64,000 nt of DNA, from contig NZ_JAEULO010000068.1 in assembly GCF_016793705.1 (NCBI RefSeq), forward strand, positions 62,001-126,000. The letters are read 5' to 3'. This document shows, one piece after another, positions 51,022 through 59,623 of the stretch (its first letter is position 1; the number at the start of each line of letters is the position of its first letter). Position numbers and translations under genes: made by a program. The stretch comes from Tabrizicola sp. GTDB lineage: Bacteria; Pseudomonadota; Alphaproteobacteria; Rhodobacterales; Rhodobacteraceae. Below the pieces are notes generated by a model. That model did no database searches and was not told where the DNA came from. It saw only the letters and a list, made by a program, of their open reading frames with translations.

Positions 51022-51391
51022 GGAAGTCTCCTTTTTCTATCCACGATTGCGAGGCCCGGGTTTCCCCGGCCCGGCACCGACCTAATCGGAGGAGGAAGGA
51101 CATTCCATACATTGACGACAAAGGCGAAATCGGACGGCGCTCACCCGCCGGATCGTACATAAAACCGGGACAATATCCCGCCGACCGGTCGGATCCAAAC
51201 CTTTCCCCGCGCATGGAACCCAGGGCTTTTGGCGGGAGTGTGCCGAGCCCGTGACCCGGTGCAACGTTTCGCTGCCATGAACGATCCCCCACAATACCCC
51301 GGATCAACCGCTCGATTGCCACCTTCCTGCCCGATTTCCCGGTGAAACCTGTCTGCAACAAACCGGCGTGACTGTTCCCGAAGAGGACAAG
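51022..51391. other. Intergenic region upstream of lysR and the EF-hand gene
   Basis: About 370 bases between divergent genes. It contains a CGGGA-CAATA-TCCCG dyad near 51170 and an AT-richer patch near 51110, either of which could belong to promoters. No clear protein frame or RNA gene was seen. Confidence 0.45.
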
Positions 51392-52297
51392 ATGGATCGA
51401 CTGACAGAGATGGAGGCCTTTGCCACGGTTGTGGACCAGGGTGGCTTCACCGATGCAGCCAAGAAGATGGGGATTTCCAAATCCGCCGTCTCGAAACATG
51501 TGTCCGCCCTGGAGGCACGGCTGGGCGCCCGGCTTCTGAACCGCACCACGCGCCGCGTCTCTCCCACTGAAATCGGCCTGGCCTACTATGACCGCGCCCG
51601 CCGCGTGCTGAATGACGCAGGCGAGGCCGATGCGCTGGTGACGTCGATGCAGTCCGCGCCCTCGGGCCTCTTGCGGGTGTCGGTGGCCACCGATTTCGGC
51701 GTGAATCTCCTGTCGCCGATCCTGGGGGACTTCCTGCTGGAATACCCGGATATCACCGTGAACATGGTCCTGAACAACCGCTATGTCGAACTGATCAGCG
51801 AGGGCTTCGACATGGCGATTCGGGTGGGTGAGCTGGAGGATTCCTCGCTCCGCGCCCGCAAGCTGACCGAGACGACGAAGCGCATGATCGGGGCGCCGGG
51901 CTATTTCCAGAAATTCGGGCGGCCGCAGAAGATCGACGATCTGAACGACCACAAGCTTCTGCACTATTCCAACCAGGCGAATGGCAACGTCTGGAAGATC
52001 ACCGCCCCTTCTGGCGAGAAGCGGCAGGTCCGCTCGGTCGGCTGGCTGACGGTGAACGACGGGCAGTCGCTGCTCAACGCCGCGATTTCCGGCCTTGGCA
52101 TCGCCTATCTGCCAAGCTTCCTTTACGCCGATGCGATGCGGCAGGGTCTGGTGGAAGAGGCGATTCCCGGCCTTCCGGTCGAGGTTCTGGGCATCTACGC
52201 AGTCTATCCGCCGGGGCGGTTCACCCAGCCCAAGGTGCGGGCCTTCATCGATTTTCTGGCGCGGCGCTATACCGACAAGGGCCCCGACAACTGGTAA
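51392..52297 (+). CDS. LysR-family transcriptional regulator
   Basis: A 301-residue LysR protein. The N-terminal helix-turn-helix runs through MDRLTEMEAFATVVDQGGFT and KKMGISKSAVSKHVSALEARLGARLLNRTTRRVSPTE. The C-terminal effector domain has SPILGDFLLEYPDITVNMVLNNRYVELISEGFDMAIRVG, typical of the DmlR/CrgA-like branch. I chose ATG 51392 with AGAGGA upstream rather than GTG 51368. A strong rho-independent terminator follows inside the end of the opposing ompA-like gene. Targets are not evident. Confidence 0.93.
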   Translation: MDRLTEMEAFATVVDQGGFTDAAKKMGISKSAVSKHVSALEARLGARLLNRTTRRVSPTEIGLAYYDRARRVLNDAGEADALVTSMQSAPSGLLRVSVATDFGVNLLSPILGDFLLEYPDITVNMVLNNRYVELISEGFDMAIRVGELEDSSLRARKLTETTKRMIGAPGYFQKFGRPQKIDDLNDHKLLHYSNQANGNVWKITAPSGEKRQVRSVGWLTVNDGQSLLNAAISGLGIAYLPSFLYADAMRQGLVEEAIPGLPVEVLGIYAVYPPGRFTQPKVRAFIDFLARRYTDKGPDNW

Positions 52298-52333
52298 GAA
52301 ACCTTCGGTTCGGGGCCTCTCTCCCCTGGCCGG

Positions 52334-53278
52334 TCAACGGGTCGAGGTGACGATCACCTCGACCCGTCTGTTTTTCTGCCGCCCCTCCTCGGTCTGATTC
52401 GTCGCGCGCGGGGCGAGAAAGCCCACGCCCTTGGCCTCGACCCGGGCGGGGTCCACGGCAAAGCGGTTGATCAGCACTTCGGCCACGGCTTCGGCACGGC
52501 GTTCGGACAGCGCCGTGTTCGCGGCGAGGCTGCCCGAAGCGTCGGTGTGCCCGACCAGCGCGATGGTGCCGTCCGGGTTCGCTTGCAGCCACCCGGCCAC
52601 GGCGGCGAGCGAGGGGTAGTCGCCATCGGCCAGGCTTGCGGCGCCGCTGGCAAAGACCAGATCGTCCAGCACCGCCGAGCCGACCGCGTCCAGTGCGGCG
52701 GCGATGTCCGATGCGGGCTGGGCCGCCTCGACACCGCGCGGGGTGGCATCGTCTTCCAGCGTCACCGGGGTTTCGACCGGCGTCACCGGCTCTGGCGCAT
52801 CCGAGACGCGGGTGATCTGCACATAACCGGCGCCCGCGCTGCGGCTGACCAGGATCGACACCGCCTCGTCCCCGGACTGCGCCGACAGGAAGCGGAAGTC
52901 GCCCAGGTCGACATGCATGTCGGGTTCCGGCATCACCTCGGTGTGGAAGCGGAAGTCGAAGCCGCCGCAGGCGCGGGCATCGCATTCGAAGACGACCTCG
53001 TAGCCCGCGGCAAGCACCTGGTCGCGCAGGGGGGCGATCAGGGCCAGCGTCGTCATCCCGGCTGCGTCGAGGCGGAAGGCCCGCTGATCCAGCGACCCTT
53101 CCACCTGGCGCGCGGGCACGCTGGTGCCGTCGAAGGCGGCGGTCGGAAGGGCATAGCTGCCCGGAAGCTCGCTGCGGGTCTCTTCGGCGAGCACCTTGGC
53201 AGGCAGCTCCAGCGTCAGGGCGACGGCAGGCTGGGCCAGGGCGGCCAGGAGAGGGAAAAGGAAGATGGCCTTCGGCAC
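52334..53278 (-). CDS. OmpA-family outer-membrane/periplasmic protein
   Basis: A 314-residue exported protein: signal peptide (KAIFLFPLLAALAQPAVAL), a 150-residue N-terminal domain of unknown type with two cysteines (FECDARACGG), a short Pro/Glu linker, and a C-terminal OmpA-like peptidoglycan-binding domain with LVFASGAASLADGDYPSL and the motif GHTDASGSLAANTALSERRAEAV. The last codons (VEVIVTSTR) form, in DNA, the stem of a terminator used by the convergent lysR gene. Confidence 0.9.
   Translation of the reverse strand: MPKAIFLFPLLAALAQPAVALTLELPAKVLAEETRSELPGSYALPTAAFDGTSVPARQVEGSLDQRAFRLDAAGMTTLALIAPLRDQVLAAGYEVVFECDARACGGFDFRFHTEVMPEPDMHVDLGDFRFLSAQSGDEAVSILVSRSAGAGYVQITRVSDAPEPVTPVETPVTLEDDATPRGVEAAQPASDIAAALDAVGSAVLDDLVFASGAASLADGDYPSLAAVAGWLQANPDGTIALVGHTDASGSLAANTALSERRAEAVAEVLINRFAVDPARVEAKGVGFLAPRATNQTEEGRQKNRRVEVIVTSTR
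52337..52375 (+). terminator. Rho-independent terminator of lysR, embedded in the ompA-like gene
   Basis: A perfect 14-bp stem, ACGGGTCGAGGTGA (52337-52350) and TCACCTCGACCCGT (52354-52367), with a three-base CGA loop, then CTG and five Ts. On the plus strand this ends lysR transcription 40 bases after its stop. On the opposite strand the same bases encode the last residues of the OmpA-family protein; the minus strand has no T-run there. Confidence 0.85.
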
Positions 53279-53299
53279 TGCCCGGGTCGCTTTCCGCGA

Positions 53300-53995
53300 T
53301 CACTTCATTCGGTAGTGATACTGTCCCACAACTTGCATCCCAAGGCGAGCGTAGAGCGCGCGGGCGGCGGTGTTCTGCCGGGTGACGACCAGCGACAGCC
53401 GGGTGGCGCCCTGCCCGGCGGCCCAGTTGGCCGCAGCCTGGAGAAGGTGCCGCCCCAACCCCTGACGACGGCTGCTCTGGCGCACGTCGAGCGCATGGAC
53501 CATCGCCTCGGCCCCGTGGCAGGCGACGAAGGCCACCCCGGCGGGGCGGTCGCCGGTGCGGCCGAGAAGCGCGGTCTTCGGTCCCGTGACCCGCTCCATG
53601 GCGGCAATCCGGGCGGGGCCGATCCCGCCCTCGGCCCAGAGCGAGCGGGCGACCTCCAGCGGCGGCCAGTGCGGGAAGGCGGTGAGGAAGGGAAGCTCGG
53701 CGGAGAGCCGGGCGACGGGGGCGGCATAGGCGACGACCGGGTCGATGATGCGCCAGCCACGGGTGTCGAGGGCGTTGTCCAGCGCTTCGTCGCCGTCGCG
53801 GATCAGGACCAGCGGTTCGGCCATCGCGGACTCAAGCGCGGAAAGGTCTGAATCGGTGAAGGGACCGTCACAGGTGGCGGCGGATACGCGCTTGCCGCCC
53901 CCCGCCCCGTCGCGCAGGGTGAAGGGGCCGAGTGGGCGGCGGCCAGCCGGAGGCCATGTCGCCTCCATCACCTCGGCAAGAAGATCGGGCGTCAT
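53300..53995 (-). CDS. GNAT-family acetyltransferase
   Basis: A 231-residue protein with a C-terminal GNAT domain: HALDVRQSSRRQGLGRHLLQ carries the acetyl-CoA-binding R/Q-x-x-G-x-G/A motif, then LSLVVTRQNTAARALYARLGM. The N-terminal 110 residues are less conserved and may hold a degenerate second GNAT half. Its ATG overlaps the cinA-like stop (ATGA), so the pair is co-translated. The substrate is unknown. Confidence 0.85.
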   Translation of the reverse strand: MTPDLLAEVMEATWPPAGRRPLGPFTLRDGAGGGKRVSAATCDGPFTDSDLSALESAMAEPLVLIRDGDEALDNALDTRGWRIIDPVVAYAAPVARLSAELPFLTAFPHWPPLEVARSLWAEGGIGPARIAAMERVTGPKTALLGRTGDRPAGVAFVACHGAEAMVHALDVRQSSRRQGLGRHLLQAAANWAAGQGATRLSLVVTRQNTAARALYARLGMQVVGQYHYRMK

Positions 53996-54711
53996 GCGAA
54001 CATCCGCGTCAGCTTGACCATCGCCTGATCCAGCCGGGCGGCATCGGTGCCCCGGATCACCAGGTTCGTGCCATGAGCGCCGTTCTGGATGAAGGGATAG
54101 GAGCCCATCGACAGGTCCGGGAACTCGGCCGCCAGCGCGCCGAACGGTCCGGCGATCTCGCCCTCGCCCCGGTCGACGCGCAGCGATTGCGACAGCAGCG
54201 GTGGCCCGCCGGTGAGCTTCGGCAGCACGCTCGCGACCATGGCCTGGAAGATGTTCGGCACCCCGGCCATCACATGCACGTTGCCAAGGGTGAAGCCCGG
54301 CGCGATGGACACCGGATTGTCGATCAGCGTCGCCCCGTCGGGGATGCGCGCCATGCGTTGCCGGGCTTCGTTGAAGGGCAGGCCCTGGCGGTCGTAATGC
54401 GCCTGGAGAAGCGCCAACGCGTCGGCACGGGGACCGATCATTGCGCCCATCGCCTCGGCCACCGCATCGGCGGTGATGTCGTCATGGGTGGGGCCGATGC
54501 CGCCGGAGGTGAAGACATGGGTGTATTTGCCGGACAGCGCACGGACCGCCGCGACGATCTCGGGGTGGATGTCGGCGACGATCCGCGCCTCGCGCAGGGT
54601 GATGCCGCTGCGGGTCAGTTCCCCGGCCAGGAAATGCAGGTTCGAATCGCGGGTGCGGCCGGACAGGATCTCGTCGCCGATCACCAGAATCGCCGCGGTC
54701 GGGTTGGTCAT
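53992..54711 (-). CDS. CinA N-terminal/MoaB-like molybdopterin-binding domain protein
   Basis: A 239-residue protein equal to the N-terminal COG1058 domain of CinA without the C-terminal nicotinamide-nucleotide amidase: AAILVIGDEILSGRTRDSN, TSGGIGPTHDDITADAVAEAMG and the MAGVPNIFQAM block are all present. Such stand-alone domains act as ADP-ribose/FAD pyrophosphatases or are of unknown role. The start ATG 54711 has GGAG upstream. It is transcribed towards the GNAT gene and divergent from map. Confidence 0.9.
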   Translation of the reverse strand: MTNPTAAILVIGDEILSGRTRDSNLHFLAGELTRSGITLREARIVADIHPEIVAAVRALSGKYTHVFTSGGIGPTHDDITADAVAEAMGAMIGPRADALALLQAHYDRQGLPFNEARQRMARIPDGATLIDNPVSIAPGFTLGNVHVMAGVPNIFQAMVASVLPKLTGGPPLLSQSLRVDRGEGEIAGPFGALAAEFPDLSMGSYPFIQNGAHGTNLVIRGTDAARLDQAMVKLTRMFA

Positions 54712-54824
54712 GGCCGGATTCTCCTGATCACATCTGCGGGTATAGCCGCGGCGCACGGGCTTTCAAACCCCGGCCTCTGGCCAATCCGGCGCAAGGCTCT
54801 TATGTAGGGCCAAGGAGACTGGCC

Positions 54825-55634
54825 TTGGACGACATTCGCGCGCGCATCACGAAAGACGGCATCCGCATCTATGAGGACGCGGATTTCGCGGGCATGCGGA
54901 CGGCGGGCCGCGTGGCGGCAGAGATTCTCGATGCGGTGGCGCCGCTGGTGGTGCCCGGCGCCACGACCGGGGTGATTGACGACTTCATCACCGCCGAGAT
55001 CGCCCGGCGCGGAGTCACCTCGGCGACCGTCGGCTACAAGGGCTACAAGCATGCCTCCTGCATCAGCGTGAACCATGTGGTCTGCCACGGGATTCCGGGC
55101 CCGAAGGTGCTGGTGGACGGCGACATCCTGAACGTCGACGTCACGGTGATCGTCGACGGCTGGTACGGCGACACCAGCCGGATGTATGTGGCGGGCCAGC
55201 TGGCGCGGAAGGCCGAGCGGCTGATCGACGTCACGCATGAGGGCCTGATGCGCGGCATCGCCGCAGTGAAGCCCGGCAACACGTTCGGCGACATTGGCCA
55301 TGCGATCCAGGCCTATGTCGAGGCGCAAAGGATGAGCGTCGTGCGCGACTTCTGCGGTCACGGACTTGGCCGGGTGTTCCACGCGCCGCCGAACGTGCTG
55401 CACTATGGCCGCGCGGGATCGGGTCCGGTCTTGGAGGAAGGCATGTTCTTCACCATCGAGCCGATGGTGAACCTTGGCCGCCCCGAGACCAAGGTTCTGG
55501 CCGACGACTGGACCGCCGTCACCCGCGACAAGTCGCTTTCCGCGCAGTTCGAGCATTCGGTGGGGGTTACTGCCACGGGCTGCGAGATCTTCACTTTGTC
55601 GCCTGCGGGCAAGTTTCACCCGACCTGGGGGTAG
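54825..55634 (+). CDS. map: Methionine aminopeptidase, type I
   Basis: A 269-residue M24A peptidase that removes the initiator Met of new proteins. All five metal ligands are seen: two Asp in LNVDVTVIVDGWYGDTS, His in FCGHGLG, Glu in FTIEPM and Glu in SAQFEHSVG. The start is TTG 54825, preceded by AAGGAG at seven bases; no ATG exists near it in frame. Two tandem hairpins follow and end the transcript against the convergent msrP-like gene. Confidence 0.96.
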   Translation: MDDIRARITKDGIRIYEDADFAGMRTAGRVAAEILDAVAPLVVPGATTGVIDDFITAEIARRGVTSATVGYKGYKHASCISVNHVVCHGIPGPKVLVDGDILNVDVTVIVDGWYGDTSRMYVAGQLARKAERLIDVTHEGLMRGIAAVKPGNTFGDIGHAIQAYVEAQRMSVVRDFCGHGLGRVFHAPPNVLHYGRAGSGPVLEEGMFFTIEPMVNLGRPETKVLADDWTAVTRDKSLSAQFEHSVGVTATGCEIFTLSPAGKFHPTWG

Positions 55635-55639
55635 CGACC

Positions 55640-55686
55640 AAAATCCTTGCGGAAGGATTTTGACAAGTTTCTTGCTCAAGAAACTT
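55640..55686. terminator. Two tandem hairpins between convergent genes
   Basis: Hairpin one: AAAATCCTT (55640-55648) and AAGGATTTT (55653-55661), loop GCGG. Hairpin two: AAGTTTCTTG (55665-55674) and CAAGAAACTT (55677-55686). They fill the gap between the map and sulfite-oxidase-fold gene ends and, with the A/T ends of the first stem, can terminate transcription from both sides. Confidence 0.8.
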
Positions 55687-55691
55687 GGGGC

Positions 55692-56465
55692 TTAGATCCC
55701 CGCGTACCACTCGTATCCCCGATCCGCCCAATAGCTGCCCTTGCCGAAACCCAGGGTGGCGAGGCTGTCCACCAGCTCGATGGTGTGGACATATTTCGCC
55801 ATCTTGTAGCCGAGCTGCCGTTCCACCCTGAGGCGCAGAGGCGCCCCGTTCGCGACCGGCAGCGGCGCCCCGTTCATCGCATAGGCAAGGATGGTCTGGG
55901 GGTGGAAGGCGTCGATCAGGTCGATGCTTTCATAATAGAACACCTCGCCCGAGAGGCTGCGTTCGATGGCGTCGAAGCAGTGGAAGACGGCATAGCGCGC
56001 CGTCACTTTCGGCGTTGCGAGGGTCAGGACCGTGCCGAGCGGTACGCCCTGCCATTTGGCGATGCAGCTCCACCCCTCCACACAGTCGTGCCGGGTGATC
56101 TGGCTGCGCGACGGGAGCGCGGTGAGGTCGGCGAACGACAGGCTCTGCGGGCTGTCGACCAACCCGGTGACAGTCAGGCGATAGTCGCGGAAGCCGGTCT
56201 CGGCCATCCGACGGTACTCGGCGCCGGTGGGGTCGGTCGATCCGTTCGGGCGCTGGCCCTGCCGGATGTCGGCCTCGGAGAACTCGGGCGCGAGCCGGTC
56301 GCCGATCAGGGCGCGCTGGGTGGTGCGGGTCAGGCCCTCATGGCTGGCAAAAAGCTTGCGGAGGGCGCTGTCACTGCCCGAGGCGCTGTCGAAGACCTTG
56401 CAGCCGGAAAGGGCGAGCGCGGCACTGCCGAGCAGAAGGTGGCGGCGGTCAATCATGGGTTTCAT
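55692..56465 (-). CDS. Sulfite-oxidase-fold molybdopterin protein (MsrP-like)
   Basis: A 257-residue exported molybdoenzyme. The N-terminus MIDRRHLLLGSAALALSGC has twin arginines and a lipobox-like SGC, so it may be a Tat-exported lipoprotein. The molybdenum-binding Cys is in TRHDCVEGWSCIAKWQGVPL, followed by YESIDLIDAFHPQTILAYAMNG and GAPLRLRVERQLGYKMAKYVH of the family. Its partner, a cytochrome b, ends inside its start (overlap 56449-56465), a YedYZ-like arrangement for periplasmic reduction of oxidised methionine or related sulfoxides. Start ATG 56465 or 56456. Confidence 0.88.
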   Translation of the reverse strand: MKPMIDRRHLLLGSAALALSGCKVFDSASGSDSALRKLFASHEGLTRTTQRALIGDRLAPEFSEADIRQGQRPNGSTDPTGAEYRRMAETGFRDYRLTVTGLVDSPQSLSFADLTALPSRSQITRHDCVEGWSCIAKWQGVPLGTVLTLATPKVTARYAVFHCFDAIERSLSGEVFYYESIDLIDAFHPQTILAYAMNGAPLPVANGAPLRLRVERQLGYKMAKYVHTIELVDSLATLGFGKGSYWADRGYEWYAGI

Positions 56466-57237
56466 CCGTGCGATACCAGCCGGTCAGGATCGACCGCATC
56501 TCGTTCAGGGGACCGGCGAGGAGGATCATCGCCATATGGACGGCGAAGAAGCCCAAAAGTGCCAGCATGGTCAGGAAGTGGATCGTCCTGGCGGTCTGGC
56601 GGCCCTGGAAAAGGTCAAGAAGCCAGGGCGCGGCGGCATTGAAGCCTGGCGACATGGAAAGCCCGGTCAGGATCATCAGCGGCAAGGCGAGGAAGAGAAC
56701 CGAGGCATAGGCGAGCTTCTGCAAGACATTGTATCCGGCGGAATGATGGAAGCGCAGCCGCGCATGGTCGGCGATGTCGCGGGGCAGGGCACGAAGATCG
56801 GCGAGCGTCGGCACAAGCTGGCGGAGGTGGCCGTTCAGGGCCGAGGCCGCCAGCCAGAGTGCCAGGGTGCCGACCAGCGTCCAGGCAAAGAAGAAATGGA
56901 TCACGCGACCCGTCGCGAGGCTTTGGTAGGAGGGGATGGTCAGCGCCGCCGGGATCGCCCGCGCCTCGCCGCCCGAGACGCCGAGGAGGCCGGTCGTGTC
57001 GAACTCGGCCCCGAAAAGGCGCGTCATCCCGCGCAAGGTGTCGCCGTCCTGCCGCGCCCCGATTTCAAGGATGGCATTGTCGTACTGGAACCCGGCTTCC
57101 TTGCCGATGTGCAGGCTGGGATGGGCGTTGAAGATCTGAAGGCCCGTCAGCATCAGGAAGAAGAGCGATACCGCCCAGACCCAGTGCGCGATCCGGGTGA
57201 TCAAGCGCTGGCGATAGACGAGGGGACCTTGGGGCAT
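56449..57237 (-). CDS. Membrane cytochrome b (b561/NiFe-hydrogenase b type)
   Basis: A 262-residue four-helix diheme cytochrome b. Heme-binding His residues sit in RLITRIAHWVWAVSLFFLM, TGRVIHFFFAWTLVG, and ARTIHFLTMLALLGFFAVHMAMI. It should take electrons from the quinol pool to the periplasmic molybdoprotein encoded next. I chose ATG 57237, with GGAG eight bases upstream; the open frame begins earlier, without support. Confidence 0.88.
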   Translation of the reverse strand: MPQGPLVYRQRLITRIAHWVWAVSLFFLMLTGLQIFNAHPSLHIGKEAGFQYDNAILEIGARQDGDTLRGMTRLFGAEFDTTGLLGVSGGEARAIPAALTIPSYQSLATGRVIHFFFAWTLVGTLALWLAASALNGHLRQLVPTLADLRALPRDIADHARLRFHHSAGYNVLQKLAYASVLFLALPLMILTGLSMSPGFNAAAPWLLDLFQGRQTARTIHFLTMLALLGFFAVHMAMILLAGPLNEMRSILTGWYRTDETHD

Positions 57238-57374
57238 TGCAATTCTCCGCTTTCGCGAAGGAACGGGACCACCCCGCGAAAGTTTCACCCCGCCGACGCG
57301 GATTGCCGCCGATTGCAATTCGCGGGTCCCCGGACTATCTCGGAGGCTGACCCGAGGGGCAGGATCGAAGCCGC

Positions 57375-58283
57375 ATGAACTGGATCACAAATTACGTCCG
57401 TCCGAAGATCAACTCGCTTTTCTCGCGTCGCGAGGTGCCCGAGAACCTTTGGACCAAATGCCCGGAATGCGGGACGATGCTGTTCCACCGGGAACTTGCG
57501 GCGAACCTGAACGTCTGCACCAACTGCGAACACCACATGGCGATCAGCCCGCGCGAGCGGTTCGAGGCTTTGTTCGACGGTGGCATCTATACCGAGGTGA
57601 AGGTGCCCGAGGCGGTGGTCGACCCGCTGCATTTCCGCGACCAGAAGAAATACACCGACCGGATCAAGGCGGCGCAGAAGGCGTCGGGCGAGAAGGATGC
57701 GATGCTGGTGGCGGAAGGCGAGATCAACCGCACCCCGATCGTCGCCGCCGCCCAGGATTTCGCCTTCATGGCGGGGTCGATGGGCATGTATGTCGGCAAC
57801 GCGATCATTGCGGCGGCGGAACGCGCGGTGAAGCTGAAGCGCCCGCTGGTGCTGTTCAGCGCCTCGGGCGGGGCGCGGATGCAGGAGGGGATGCTGTCGC
57901 TGATGCAGATGCCGCGCACCACGGTCGCGGTACAGATGCTGAAGGAAGCGGGGCTGCCCTATATCGTCGTCCTGACCCATCCGACGACGGGGGGCGTGAC
58001 GGCCAGCTATGCCATGCTGGGTGACGTCCAGATCGCCGAACCCAACGCCCAGATCGGCTTTGCGGGTGCCCGGGTGATCGAGCAGACCATCCGCGAGAAG
58101 CTGCCGGAAGGCTTCCAGCGCGCGGAATACCTCTTGGACCACGGGATGCTGGACCGGGTGGTGCATCGCAAGGCGATGAAGGACGAGCTGGTGACGCTGG
58201 TCCGCATGCTGACCGGCCAGCCCCCGGCGATCAAGGGCGACCTGCCCGCGCCGGTCGAGGCCAAGGCCGAAGCGGGCGCCTAA
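57375..58283 (+). CDS. accD: AccD, acetyl-CoA carboxylase carboxyltransferase beta subunit
   Basis: A 302-residue subunit. The N-terminal zinc ribbon has Cys29, Cys32, Cys48 and Cys51 (CPEC and CTNC). The crotonase-like catalytic core carries [19 protein letters not shown] and [18 protein letters not shown]. With AccA it transfers the carboxyl group from biotin to acetyl-CoA, the first step of fatty-acid synthesis. The start ATG has GGGGCAGGAT upstream. It is followed by folC after 3 bases, a common pairing. Confidence 0.98.
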   Translation: MNWITNYVRPKINSLFSRREVPENLWTKCPECGTMLFHRELAANLNVCTNCEHHMAISPRERFEALFDGGIYTEVKVPEAVVDPLHFRDQKKYTDRIKAAQKASGEKDAMLVAEGEINRTPIVAAAQDFAFMAGSMGMYVGNAIIAAAERAVKLKRPLVLFSASGGARMQEGMLSLMQMPRTTVAVQMLKEAGLPYIVVLTHPTTGGVTASYAMLGDVQIAEPNAQIGFAGARVIEQTIREKLPEGFQRAEYLLDHGMLDRVVHRKAMKDELVTLVRMLTGQPPAIKGDLPAPVEAKAEAGA

Positions 58284-58286
58284 ATC

Positions 58287-59558
58287 ATGGCGCAAGGTTC
58301 CGACGTCATCCTGGAACGGATGATGACGCTGCACCCGAAGGTCATCGACCTGACCATGGGCCGGGTAGAACGGCTACTGGCGGCTTTGGGGCACCCGGAG
58401 CGGTCGATTCCCCCGGTGATCCATATTGCCGGGACGAACGGCAAAGGGTCCACGCAGGCGATGATCCGCGCGGGGCTTGAGGCGGGCGGCGACAAGGTCC
58501 ACGCCTATACCTCGCCGCATCTGGCGCGGTTCCATGAACGGATCCGACTGGCGGGCGAGCTGATTTCCGAACCCGCACTGACGTCGCTGCTGGACGAATG
58601 CATGACTGCCAATGGCTCGGATGAAATCACGTTCTTCGAGATCACGACCTGCGCCGCGTTTCTGGCTTTTGCCCGCACCCCGGCGGACTGGACATTGCTG
58701 GAAGTGGGCCTTGGCGGCCGCCTCGATTGCACGAATGTGGTCGATCATCCGCGCCTGACGATCATCACCCCGGTGTCCATCGACCACCAGCAGTATCTGG
58801 GCGAGACGCTGGCCGAGATCGCGGGCGAGAAGGCCGGGATCATCAAGCGCGGGGTGCCGGTGATCGTCGGGCCACAGCTTCCCGACGGGCTGGCCGTGAT
58901 CGAGGCGAAGGCCGCGCGGCTGGGGGCTCCGGTCCTTGCCTTCGGTCAGCACTGGAACGCGTTCGAGGATCGCGGGCGGCTGGTCTTTCAGGACGAGAAC
59001 GGCCTGCTGGACCTGCCCTTGCCGAACCTGTCCGGCCCGCATCAGGTGCAGAACGCCGGGGCGGCGATTGCCGCGCTGCGTGCCCTTGGCCGCGATGAAG
59101 CGGCCTGCGAGGCAGCCGTCACCCGCGCTTTCTGGCCCGCCCGGATGCAGCGCCTGCGGCACGGCCCGCTGGTCGAGGCCGCGCCGAAGGTGGCGCTTTG
59201 GCTCGACGGCGGCCACAATCCGGCGGGGGGAGAGGCGGTGGCGGCAACGCTGGCGCGGATGCCTGCGCGCGAGACGCACCTGATTTGCGGGATGCTGAAC
59301 ACCAAGGACGTGACCGGCTACATGGTCCCGCTGGCCCCGCATGTCACCCGGCTGCATGCGGTCTCGATCCCCGGCGAGAAGAACACCCTGCCTGCCGAGG
59401 CCACCCGCGACGCGGCCCAAGCGGCGGGGATCGACGCGGTGACGGCGGGCTCGGTCGCCGAGGCGCTGGCAGAGATCGCCGCCACGTCACCGGAGGCGCG
59501 GGTGCTGATCTGTGGTTCGCTCTATCTCGCGGGAACAGTGTTGCGCGAGAACGGGTGA
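58287..59558 (+). CDS. folC: FolC, folylpolyglutamate/dihydrofolate synthase
   Basis: A 423-residue bifunctional Mur-ligase-type enzyme. The ATP loop is HIAGTNGKGSTQAMI near residue 45, followed by YTSPHLARFHERIRLAGELIS, the Mg/folate segment VGLGGRLDCTNVV, and the C-terminal WLDGGHNPAGGEAV motif. It adds glutamate to dihydropteroate or folates. It starts 3 bases after accD and is probably co-transcribed. Its stop overlaps an in-frame GTG of the following gene, but that gene probably starts later. Confidence 0.97.
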   Translation: MAQGSDVILERMMTLHPKVIDLTMGRVERLLAALGHPERSIPPVIHIAGTNGKGSTQAMIRAGLEAGGDKVHAYTSPHLARFHERIRLAGELISEPALTSLLDECMTANGSDEITFFEITTCAAFLAFARTPADWTLLEVGLGGRLDCTNVVDHPRLTIITPVSIDHQQYLGETLAEIAGEKAGIIKRGVPVIVGPQLPDGLAVIEAKAARLGAPVLAFGQHWNAFEDRGRLVFQDENGLLDLPLPNLSGPHQVQNAGAAIAALRALGRDEAACEAAVTRAFWPARMQRLRHGPLVEAAPKVALWLDGGHNPAGGEAVAATLARMPARETHLICGMLNTKDVTGYMVPLAPHVTRLHAVSIPGEKNTLPAEATRDAAQAAGIDAVTAGSVAEALAEIAATSPEARVLICGSLYLAGTVLRENG

Positions 59559-59579
59559 ATGCCCTTAAACTGTCTAAAT

Positions 59580-59615
59580 CTCGGGCAAAACTCGATCAAT
59601 CGAATCCTGCCCGAG
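59580..59615. promoter_or_regulatory. Nested dyad upstream of the NYN gene
   Basis: CTCGGGCA (59580-59587) and TGCCCGAG (59608-59615) form a perfect 8-bp outer dyad. TCGAT (59592-59596) and ATCGA (59599-59603) form an inner dyad. The stretch is AT-richer than its surroundings and lies just after folC, before the NYN gene. It could be an operator or a folC terminator with an internal structured loop; no T-run is present. Confidence 0.5.
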
Positions 59616-59623
59616 CGCCCGTC

